From: Marinovum sp034669705
Lineage (GTDB): Bacteria; Pseudomonadota; Alphaproteobacteria; Rhodobacterales; Rhodobacteraceae
NCBI RefSeq assembly: GCF_034669705.1
Contig: NZ_JAXMOR010000006.1
Location: 121,763-185,762 of the forward strand
Direction of reading: 5' to 3'
DNA: 64,000 bases
The notes below the pieces were generated by a model that did no database searches, was not told where the DNA came from, and saw only the letters and a list, made by a program, of their open reading frames with translations. The position numbers and the translations under genes are program-made. This document shows, piece by piece, positions 57,652-64,000 of this stretch (position 1 is its first letter; each line of letters opens with the position of its first letter).

Positions 57652-59181
57652 ATGCGTGCGATCTTTGTCCTCTTCGACACCCTGAACCGCCATTGCCTCG
57701 AGCCCTATGGCGGCACCGATGTCGAGACCCCCAACTTCCGCCGCCTGGCCGACCGCTCGGTGCGGTTCGACAATCACTACGTCGGCTCGCTGCCCTGCAT
57801 GCCGGCGCGGCGCGATCTGCAGACCGGGCGGCTGAACTTCCTGCATCGCAGCTGGGGCCCGCTGGAGCCGTTCGACGTGGCAATGACCGAGGTGCTGAAA
57901 ACCGCCGGCGTCTACAGCCACATGATCACCGACCACTACCATTACCTCGAGGTCGGCGGCGCCGGCTATCTCAATGCCTTCAGCAGTTTCGAGGCGGTGC
58001 GCGGTCAGGAGGGCGATCGCTGGAAAGCCGAGTTGGCCGCGCCACTGGACGACTGGCGCCAAGCCTACCACCCGGCGCAGTTCAGCGACCGGCCCGGCGA
58101 GATGTTCTATCACAACATGGTCAACCGGGCCGAACGGCAGGACGAGGGCGACTTTCCCTCGGTGCAATGCTTCGACCTTGGCTGCGACTTCCTTGACCGC
58201 AATCACGGCGCCGACAACTGGTTCCTGCAGATCGAGACCTTCGATCCGCATGAACCCTTCGACGCGCCCGCGCGCCTGAAGGAGAAGTACAAGGCCGACG
58301 GTCCCGGTCCGGTCCGCGACTGGCCGCCCTACGCGCGGGTTACCGAGGACGCGGCCGAGGCCGGGGAGATGCGCGCCAACTACCGCGCGCTGCTGGCCCA
58401 TTGCGACGAACAGCTGGGCCGGCTGCTCGACAAGATGGACGCGCTGGAGATGTGGGACGACACCATGCTGATCGTCTCGACCGATCACGGTTTCCTGACC
58501 GGCGAGCATGGCTGGTGGGCCAAGAACAAGATGCCCGCCTATCAGGAGATCGCGCATATTCCGCTGTTCATCCACCACCCGGCGCACGCAGAGGCCGACG
58601 GCAGCGCCCATGCCGGGCTGTTCCAGACCCCCGACCTGATGCCGACGATCCTCGAGGCCTTTGGCTGCGCGGTGCCCGAGGCGGTGCGCGGTCGGTCGCT
58701 GCTGCCGGCGCTGGCCGATCCGGACGACCCCGGCCATGAGGCGGTGATCTTCGGCTATTACGGCGGTGCGGTGAATGTCACCGACGGCCGGCACGTCCAT
58801 TTCCGCTATCCCGAAGACATGCTGGGGCAGACGCTTTATCAATATACGCTGATGCCGTCGCACATGCTGGTGCCCTTCGGCCGGGAAGAGCTGGACGCCG
58901 CGACCCTGACCCGCGACCTCGAGTATGCGGCGGGCTACCCGGTGCTCAAGGTGCCGGTGCTGCCGTCCTCGGCGTGGTTCCAGTCGCATGGGCCGGCGGT
59001 GATGGAGCCCAGCGGATCGCTGCTCTACGACGTTGCGGCGGACCCGGCGCAGCAGGCCCCGGTGACCGACGCGCAAGCCGAGGCGCGGATGACAGACCTG
59101 ATGATTTCCGAGATGGCGCGGCAGAGCGCGCCCCCGGAAGCCTTTGGCCGACTTGGCCTCAACCTGCATGAGGAGGCGTGA
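57652..59181 (+). CDS. Sulfatase, cytosolic, encoded inside an ABC importer operon
   Basis: A protein of 509 residues and paralogue of the sulfatase at 37455. Cys49 in SLPCMPARRDLQTGR is the formylglycine site (CxPxR). FVLFDTLNRHCLEPYGG gives the N-terminal metal ligand, STDHGFLTGEHGWWAKNK the second metal pair and lysine, and IETFDPHEPFD a conserved His. No signal peptide is present. It lies between the epimerase-like gene and the ATPase of the importer, so its substrate is very likely the transported sulfated sugar. It ends in AGGAGG, which is the ribosome-binding site of the ATPase gene. Confidence 0.9.
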   Translation: MRAIFVLFDTLNRHCLEPYGGTDVETPNFRRLADRSVRFDNHYVGSLPCMPARRDLQTGRLNFLHRSWGPLEPFDVAMTEVLKTAGVYSHMITDHYHYLEVGGAGYLNAFSSFEAVRGQEGDRWKAELAAPLDDWRQAYHPAQFSDRPGEMFYHNMVNRAERQDEGDFPSVQCFDLGCDFLDRNHGADNWFLQIETFDPHEPFDAPARLKEKYKADGPGPVRDWPPYARVTEDAAEAGEMRANYRALLAHCDEQLGRLLDKMDALEMWDDTMLIVSTDHGFLTGEHGWWAKNKMPAYQEIAHIPLFIHHPAHAEADGSAHAGLFQTPDLMPTILEAFGCAVPEAVRGRSLLPALADPDDPGHEAVIFGYYGGAVNVTDGRHVHFRYPEDMLGQTLYQYTLMPSHMLVPFGREELDAATLTRDLEYAAGYPVLKVPVLPSSAWFQSHGPAVMEPSGSLLYDVAADPAQQAPVTDAQAEARMTDLMISEMARQSAPPEAFGRLGLNLHEEA

Positions 59182-59183
59182 CC

Positions 59184-60251
59184 ATGGCGCGCATGACCAT
59201 TCGTAACCTGCGCAAGGCCTTTGGCACGGTCGAGGTGCTGCACGGTCTGAACATCGACATTGCCGACGGCGAGTTCATCGCCGTTCTGGGCGAAAGTGGC
59301 TGCGGCAAGTCGACCTTCCTGCGCATCGTCGCCGGGCTCGAGGATGCCAGCACCGGCGAGATCGACATCGACGACCGCGACGTGACCCACCTGACCCCCA
59401 AGGAACGCGATATCGCCATGGTGTTCCAGACCTACGCGCTCTACCCCCACATGACGGTGCGCGAGAACATCGAGTTCCCGCTCGAGGTGCTGGGCCAGTC
59501 GCGCGAGGAGCGCACGCGGCGGTCTGACGAGGCGGCGGAGCTTCTCAACCTCGCCCCTTATCTCGACCGCAAGCCGCGCGATCTTTCTGGCGGGCAGCGG
59601 CAGCGGGTGTCAATGGCCCGCGCCATCGTGCGCGAGCCCAAAGTGTTTCTGTTCGACGAGCCGCTCAGCAACCTCGATGCCAAGCTGCGGGTGCAGATGC
59701 GCGGCGAGATCCGGCGGTTGCAGCAGCGTCTTGGCGTGACCGCGATCTACGTGACCCATGATCAGGTCGAGGCCTTGACCATGGCCGACCGGGTGATGCT
59801 GCTGAACGGCGGCCGGATCGAGCAGTTCGCGCCTCCGCTCGAGCTCTACGACCGGCCCGCCAGCCTGTTCACTGCCGGGTTCATTGGCAGCCCGCCGATG
59901 AACCTGGTCGAGGCCGGGGTGGTGGCGCCGGACCGGGTGGCGGCGCTCGGTGCGGAGTTCACCGTCGCCACCGGCGGCGCGCAGGCGGTGACGCTGGGCT
60001 TCCGGCCCGAGCATGTCGAGGTGGTGGAGAGCGGTCAGGGGCAGTTCACCGGCCGTGTCGAAAGCGCCGAGAACACCGGCGACCGGCTGATCATCGCTGT
60101 CGAGGTGGCGGGCCAGCTGCTCAACGTCAGCCTGTCGGAACGGCGCAGCCTGCGGGTCGGGGATGGCGTGGCCCTGTCGGTCCCGGCCGACCGCCTGCAC
60201 CTGTTCGACCAAGCGACCGGGCTACGGATCGAGAGCGGCGCGGCGCATTAG
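59184..60251 (+). CDS. ABC sugar transporter ATP-binding protein (UgpC/MalK type)
   Basis: A protein of 355 residues. Walker A is at residues 36-43 (GESGCGKS), then MVFQTYALYPHMT, signature LSGGQRQRVSMARAI, Walker B FLFDEPLSNLDAKL and H-loop VTHDQVEALTM; a TOBE domain follows. The start is ATG 59184: AGGAGG sits 7 bp before it, while the in-frame GTG 59178 is only 1 bp from that site. It completes the importer whose binding protein and permeases lie upstream of the sulfatase. A terminator follows 15 bp after the stop. Confidence 0.92.
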   Translation: MARMTIRNLRKAFGTVEVLHGLNIDIADGEFIAVLGESGCGKSTFLRIVAGLEDASTGEIDIDDRDVTHLTPKERDIAMVFQTYALYPHMTVRENIEFPLEVLGQSREERTRRSDEAAELLNLAPYLDRKPRDLSGGQRQRVSMARAIVREPKVFLFDEPLSNLDAKLRVQMRGEIRRLQQRLGVTAIYVTHDQVEALTMADRVMLLNGGRIEQFAPPLELYDRPASLFTAGFIGSPPMNLVEAGVVAPDRVAALGAEFTVATGGAQAVTLGFRPEHVEVVESGQGQFTGRVESAENTGDRLIIAVEVAGQLLNVSLSERRSLRVGDGVALSVPADRLHLFDQATGLRIESGAAH

Positions 60252-60265
60252 GCGCGGCTGAAGGG

Positions 60266-60294
60266 GAGGCGCCCCGCCCGTTGCGGGGAGCCTC
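60266..60294. terminator. Bidirectional terminator between ATPase and IclR genes
   Basis: GAGGC-G-CCCCGC, loop CCGTT, GCGGGG-A-GCCTC is an 11-bp stem with one mismatch that exactly fills the gap before the convergent IclR stop at 60295. No long T run is visible on either strand. Confidence 0.72.
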
Positions 60295-61092
60295 TCAGGC
60301 AGGGTTGCGCAGCGACAGGCTTTCGGCCAGCCGGATCAGGCTGTGCAGCGCGGCCTCGCGTTGCGCGTCGCCCGGTGCGTCGCCGGGGCGGCCGAGGTAG
60401 GCGCAGGTCAGCACCGCGACGGCGTCGCCGTTCGGGCCGGCGATCGGCACGCTCAGATCGGTGATGCCCACAACCTGGCCCGAGGCGCCCACCCGGTAGC
60501 CCTTGGCGCGGACCGCCTCGAGCGCGTCGCGGACCGGTGCCAGCCGCTCGGCTCCATTGGCGATGCCCCAGGTGCCCAGGGTCTCTTCCAGTCGCGCCGG
60601 ATCCTGAAACGCCAGCAAGGTCTGGCCGGAGCCGGTGTTGAACAGGTCCATGCGGGCGCCGACCCGGGCGCAGAACTCCCAGTGAGAGATCGCGCTGGCC
60701 TGCGCCAGGATCACCGCCGAGCCGCGCTCGGGGATCGCCAGATGTACCGATTGACGCTGTTCAAGCGCGAAGGCGTCCATTCCGGGTTGGGCTTGGGCCA
60801 CGAGCCGTCGTTGCGGCGGGTGGCCGGTGGCCACCAGAAACAGTTTCATCGTGAGCGCGTAGCGGTCGCCGCCGTCGAGCCGGGTGACATAGCCGCGCGC
60901 GATCAGCCGCTCCAGCATGCGGTACATCTGCGACGCGCTGACACCCATGGCCTCGCAGATCTCGGCGCGGGTCAGGCCGCGCACCTCTGAGGCCAGCACT
61001 TCGAGGATGTCGAGCCCGCGATCGAGCGCCGGGGCGCGGTAGCGGTCAGCGGTCTCTGCGGGGTCTCCTTCGGCCTGCCGTCGTTGTGCCAT
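60295..61092 (-). CDS. IclR-family transcriptional regulator
   Basis: A protein of 265 residues. The winged helix is at ~20-85 (ALDRGLDILEVLASEVRGLT, then RAEICEAMGVSASQMYRMLE), and the effector-binding GAF-like domain follows (MDLFNTGSGQTLLAFQDPAR; GQVVGITDLSVPIAGPNGDA). AAGGAAGTG lies upstream of ATG 61092. It is divergent from the amidohydrolase/RbsA-type operon and separated by 224 bp with a promoter and inverted repeat, so it probably regulates that operon. Confidence 0.92.
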   Translation of the reverse strand: MAQRRQAEGDPAETADRYRAPALDRGLDILEVLASEVRGLTRAEICEAMGVSASQMYRMLERLIARGYVTRLDGGDRYALTMKLFLVATGHPPQRRLVAQAQPGMDAFALEQRQSVHLAIPERGSAVILAQASAISHWEFCARVGARMDLFNTGSGQTLLAFQDPARLEETLGTWGIANGAERLAPVRDALEAVRAKGYRVGASGQVVGITDLSVPIAGPNGDAVAVLTCAYLGRPGDAPGDAQREAALHSLIRLAESLSLRNPA

Positions 61093-61153
61093 GTCACACT
61101 TCCTTTTTTCCTCAGGATCCGATCCTGCAGGCGTTGCGAAGTCAAGCGCGGGG

Positions 61154-61195
61154 TTGACTTCTAGTTCATATATAGACTATAGGACTAAATATGAA
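61154..61195 (+). promoter_or_regulatory. Promoter and inverted repeat before the amidohydrolase/RbsA operon
   Basis: TTGACT (61154-61159) and TATAGG (61178-61183) are 18 bp apart. TTCATAT (61165-61171) and ATATGAA (61189-61195) form a perfect 7-bp inverted repeat around the -10 element, a likely repressor site for the divergent IclR regulator. The remaining 120 bp of leader up to ATG 61317 contain nothing else I can support. Confidence 0.6.
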
Positions 61196-61316
61196 TACTG
61201 ATTTCGGAGGGAAGTCAGTGCATCTGGCAGACCGGAAGACACCGGTTCCGACCGCGGCGCAGGCCGCAGGGACCGTGGCGCACTTCTGATCTGACCGTAG
61301 CCGGGGAGGGGCGACG

Positions 61317-62141
61317 ATGACACTCGTGGATTCACATTGCCATTTCTGGCAGCTGTCGCGCGGCGATTATGACTGGTTGGACGGTACCGGCGGACCGCTC
61401 GAGCCGATCCGCCGGGATTTCGCCCCGCAAGACTATCCCGGCACCGCCCGTCTGATCGCCGTGCAGGCCGCGCCGAGCGTGGCGGAGACGGAGTTCCTGC
61501 TGTCTCTCGCGGCACAAGACCCGCGCATTGCCGGTGTCGTCGGTTGGGTGGACCTGTCCGCCGCCGATGCCGCCGAGACGATCGCTTTTCTGTCGCAGAA
61601 CCCGGTTTTCAAGGGCGTCCGGCCGATGCTGCAGGGTCTCGAAGACAGCGACTGGCTGGTCACCGCGGCCCGGCCGGAGGCCATCGCGGCCCTCAAAGCA
61701 CACGGCCTGCGATTCGACGCGCTGGTCACCGAACGGCACCTGCCGATGCTGCAGCGGTTCGCTGCCGCCCATCCCGAGCTGCCGCTGGTCATCGACCATG
61801 CCGCCAAGCCGCAACCCGGTGCACGGCCGGCGTGGCATCAGGGCATGCAAGCCTTGGCCGGCCATGCCCATGTTCATTGCAAGCTCTCGGGCCTGCTCAA
61901 TGAACTGTCCGACGCGGAGCGTGCCGACCCGCTGCCGGCGCTGCAGGCCATCTTCGCGCCGCTGCTGAACTGGTTCGGGCCGGAGCGTCTGATCTGGGGC
62001 AGCGACTGGCCGGTGCTGACGCTGGCCGGCTCCTGGCAGGGCTGGCGCGACCTGACCGAGACGCTGCTGGCGCCGCTCTCGGAGGCGGATCGCGCGGCGA
62101 TCCTGCACCGCAATGCAACCCGATTCTATGGGGTGACCTGA
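61317..62141 (+). CDS. Amidohydrolase-family lactonase (L-fucono/L-rhamnono-lactonase-like, COG3618)
   Basis: A protein of 274 residues of the amidohydrolase-2 family. The metal-binding DSHCHFWQL is at the N-terminus, VQAAPSVAETEFLL and GVVGWVDLS follow, then LVIDHAAKP with a His, HCKLSGL, and the C-terminal LIWGSDWPV with the catalytic Asp. Members hydrolyse sugar lactones such as fuconolactone or galactarolactone. GGGGAGGGGCGACG precedes ATG 61317. The stop overlaps the start of the RbsA-type ATPase by one base. Substrate likely matches the imported sugar after oxidation; the dehydrogenase is not in the window. Confidence 0.87.
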   Translation: MTLVDSHCHFWQLSRGDYDWLDGTGGPLEPIRRDFAPQDYPGTARLIAVQAAPSVAETEFLLSLAAQDPRIAGVVGWVDLSAADAAETIAFLSQNPVFKGVRPMLQGLEDSDWLVTAARPEAIAALKAHGLRFDALVTERHLPMLQRFAAAHPELPLVIDHAAKPQPGARPAWHQGMQALAGHAHVHCKLSGLLNELSDAERADPLPALQAIFAPLLNWFGPERLIWGSDWPVLTLAGSWQGWRDLTETLLAPLSEADRAAILHRNATRFYGVT

Positions 62142-63646
62142 TGACAGAACTCGTGCGTATGGAAGGCGTCGACAAGCGCTTCCCCGGTGTCCACGCTCTC
62201 AAGGCCGTCGATTTCGACCTGCGGGCGGGCGAGGTTCACGCCCTGATGGGCGAGAACGGCGCCGGCAAATCGACCCTGATGAAATGCCTCTCGGGGATCT
62301 ACCGGCCCGACGGCGGCCGCATCCTGGTCGACGGCAAGGAAGCCGACCTGACCGGGCCGAAGGCGGCGCAGGACCTCGGCATCGGCATCATCCATCAGGA
62401 ACTTGCCCTGATGCGCGACCTGACCGTGGCCCAGAACATCTGGATCGGGCGCGAGCCGCGGCTCTCCTTCGGGCGGATCGACGAGGCGAAGCTCAACGCG
62501 GACGCCGCCGAGATCTTCGAGAGCATGAACGTCCGGATGGACCCGCGCACCCCGGTGTCGTCACTGACCGTGGCGCGCCAGCAGATGGTCGAGATCGCCA
62601 AGGCGCTGTCGTTCCGCTCGCGGGTGCTGATCATGGACGAACCGACCGCGGCGCTGACCAACAGCGAGATCAAGGAGCTCTTCACCATTATCCGCCGGCT
62701 GCGCGACGAGGGTGTGGGGATCATCTACATCAGCCACAAGATGGACGAGATCCGCCGCATCTCGGACCGGGTGACGGTGATGCGCGACGGCACCTATGTG
62801 GGCACGGTCGAGGCCGCCGAGACGCCGATCTCTGAGATCATCACCATGATGGTGGGCCGCGAAATCGCCGACGAGACGGTGCAGATCCCCGACCTGTCGC
62901 AGGCCGAGATGGCGCTGGAAGTGCGTCACCTCAGCCGCGGGCGCGAGCTGCATGACATCAGCTTCGACCTGAAAAAGGGCGAGATCCTCGGCTTTGCCGG
63001 GCTGATGGGGGCAGGGCGGACGGAACTGGCGCGCGCGATCTTCGGCGCCGAGCCGCCGGACGCGGGCGAGGTCATCGTGCACGGCCACCATGTCACCATC
63101 CGCAGCCCCTCCGACGCGGTGCAGGCCGGGATCGGCTACCTGTCGGAGGACCGCAAGCACTACGGGCTGGCGCTGGGGATGGACGTGCGGGCCAATATCG
63201 CGCTCGCCAGCATGGCGCGCTACCGCGACCGGCTGGGCCGGATCGAGGAACACCGGCTGGAAGACGTGGCGCGCGACTATATCGAGACGCTCAACATCCG
63301 CACGCCGCATGACCGTCAGGAGGTCCGGCTGTTGTCAGGTGGCAACCAGCAGAAGGTGGTGATCGCCAAGTGGCTGCTGCGCGACTGCGACATTCTCATT
63401 TTCGACGAGCCGACCCGCGGCATCGACGTCGGCGCCAAGGCCGAGATCTACCGGCTGATGGCTGACCTCGCCGACAGCGGCAAGGCGATCATCGTGATCT
63501 CCAGCGAATTGCCCGAGGTGCTGCGCGTGTCGCATCGCATCGCGGTGATGTGCGAAGGCCGGCTGACCGGCATTCTGCCCGGCGGCGCCTCGCAAGAAGA
63601 CATCATGGCCCTCGCCACCCAGCGTGAAAGGATGACAGCGCAATGA
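62141..63646 (+). CDS. Sugar ABC transporter ATP-binding protein, RbsA type (two ATPase domains)
   Basis: A protein of 501 residues with two fused ATPase domains. The first has Walker A at 37-44 (GENGAGKS), signature VSSLTVARQQMVEIAKAL and Walker B VLIMDEPTAALTNSE. The second has the degenerate P-loop GFAGLMGAGRTELARAI, signature LLSGGNQQKVVIAKWL and Walker B ILIFDEPTRGIDVGAK. This is the ribose/xylose-type importer motor. It overlaps the amidohydrolase by 1 bp and the permease by 4 bp. The periplasmic binding protein is not in the window and probably follows. Confidence 0.93.
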   Translation: MTELVRMEGVDKRFPGVHALKAVDFDLRAGEVHALMGENGAGKSTLMKCLSGIYRPDGGRILVDGKEADLTGPKAAQDLGIGIIHQELALMRDLTVAQNIWIGREPRLSFGRIDEAKLNADAAEIFESMNVRMDPRTPVSSLTVARQQMVEIAKALSFRSRVLIMDEPTAALTNSEIKELFTIIRRLRDEGVGIIYISHKMDEIRRISDRVTVMRDGTYVGTVEAAETPISEIITMMVGREIADETVQIPDLSQAEMALEVRHLSRGRELHDISFDLKKGEILGFAGLMGAGRTELARAIFGAEPPDAGEVIVHGHHVTIRSPSDAVQAGIGYLSEDRKHYGLALGMDVRANIALASMARYRDRLGRIEEHRLEDVARDYIETLNIRTPHDRQEVRLLSGGNQQKVVIAKWLLRDCDILIFDEPTRGIDVGAKAEIYRLMADLADSGKAIIVISSELPEVLRVSHRIAVMCEGRLTGILPGGASQEDIMALATQRERMTAQ

Positions 63647-63990
63647 GTTCCGCAGAGACCAACCCTGAAAAGGCCGGCGGCGCCAAGGCGGCCCGTCGCG
63701 GCGCGGCGCAGCAGAAGCTGCTGGCCTTCGCCAGCCTGATCGCGCTGGTGATCGTGTTTTCGCTGGCCAGCCCCAACTTCTTCCAGGTGTCCAATATCAT
63801 GGCGATCCTGCAGGCGACCTCGGTCAACGGGGTGCTGGCGATCGGTGTGACGCTGATCATCATCACCGGCGGCATCGACCTGTCGATCGGCACGCTGATG
63901 ACCTTTTGCGCGGTGATGACCGGCGTGGTGCTGACCTGGATGGGCGCGCCGCTGATCTTCGGCGTCTTTGCCGCCATCGGCACCGGCATG
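63643..63990 (+). CDS. Sugar ABC transporter permease, RbsC type (3' truncated)
   Basis: Only the first ~116 residues are present. A cytosolic N-terminus (SSAETNPEKAGGAKAARRGA) is followed by helices with LLAFASLIALVIVFSLASPN and ATSVNGVLAIGVTLIIITGG, then IDLSIGTLMTF, the conserved GGIDLSvG signature of RbsC permeases. The frame continues to the window end, but the last codons read R-S-E where a hydrophobic helix (GTGaxxGxxnG) is expected, because the final 10 bases look like sequencing adapter. I therefore end the feature at 63990. Confidence 0.88.
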
Positions 63991-64000
63991 AGATCGGAAG
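63991..64000 (+). other. Probable sequencing-adapter remnant at the window end
   Basis: AGATCGGAAG is identical to the first 10 bases of the common Illumina TruSeq adapter. It ends the window and breaks the expected RbsC protein pattern, so it is probably not genomic. Confidence 0.6.

Noticed and set aside
1..64000. tRNA, rRNA, CRISPR arrays, insertion sequences, prophage or plasmid origin
   Set aside because: No cloverleaf-like gene with a T-loop GGTTCRA pattern, no regularly spaced repeats, and no transposase, integrase or replication protein motifs were found on either strand by eye.

Overview
The window looks like chromosome or megaplasmid DNA from a high-GC alphaproteobacterium, most likely a marine Rhodobacteraceae (Roseobacter-group) heterotroph. 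The reasons are the GC-rich codon use, many ATGA/GTGA stop-start overlaps, frequent GTG and TTG starts, and a dense set of ABC sugar importers, GntR/IclR/LysR/SorC regulators and sulfatases. It is a catabolic accessory region. I see no rRNA, tRNA, CRISPR array, transposase, integrase or phage gene.

Layout. (1) 1-5673: tail of a Gfo/Idh oxidoreductase, a GntR/FCD regulator, then an operon of MFS transporter, thiolase-like protein without catalytic Cys and His, DUF35 partner and acyl-CoA synthetase. (2) 5716-18227: ketose 3-epimerase, DhaL/DhaK-type kinase, LacD-type aldolase, aldehyde dehydrogenase, GntR/UTRA regulator, FucI-like isomerase, an ABC importer and a nucleoside hydrolase. This reads as an aldose > ketose > ketose-1-phosphate > DHAP + aldehyde > acid route. 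One 18-bp operator motif occurs before the MFS operon, the epimerase operon and the ABC operon. (3) 18247-23987: luciferase-like oxidoreductase, a tightly overlapped cluster of acyl-CoA dehydrogenase-like protein, PIG-L deacetylase, NodS-like methyltransferase and family-2 glycosyltransferase, then a DUF475/TerC-like membrane protein.

(4) 24722-39834: a TauABC/SsuABC-type importer, Rid protein with WYL regulator, a split transketolase divergent from an operon of BisC-like molybdoenzyme, FGGY kinase, zinc dehydrogenase, class II aldolase and SorC regulator, then a cytosolic sulfatase and an FCD regulator. A second recurring motif with TGTAAA half-sites precedes the importer, the transketolase/molybdoenzyme divergence and the sulfatase. 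(5) 39896-52305: a minus-strand operon (DgoK-like kinase, VOC protein, EamA transporter, sulfatase) divergent from a plus-strand operon (variant DapA-family protein, enolase-superfamily dehydratase, ABC importer, IclR regulator fused to an SMP-30 lactonase, SDR dehydrogenase). Together these make an oxidative sugar > lactone > acid > 2-keto-3-deoxy acid pathway. (6) 52382-60251: LysR regulator and an ABC sugar importer whose operon contains an epimerase-like protein and a third sulfatase. (7) 60295-64000: IclR regulator, lactonase-type amidohydrolase, RbsA-type ATPase and the start of an RbsC-type permease.

The three sulfatases lack visible export signals and sit with importers or sugar-acid enzymes. 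My inference is that sulfated sugars are imported intact and desulfated in the cytosol. The last 10 bases match the start of an Illumina adapter, so the final codons may be artefactual. Substrates are inferred throughout, and residue numbers come from hand counting.
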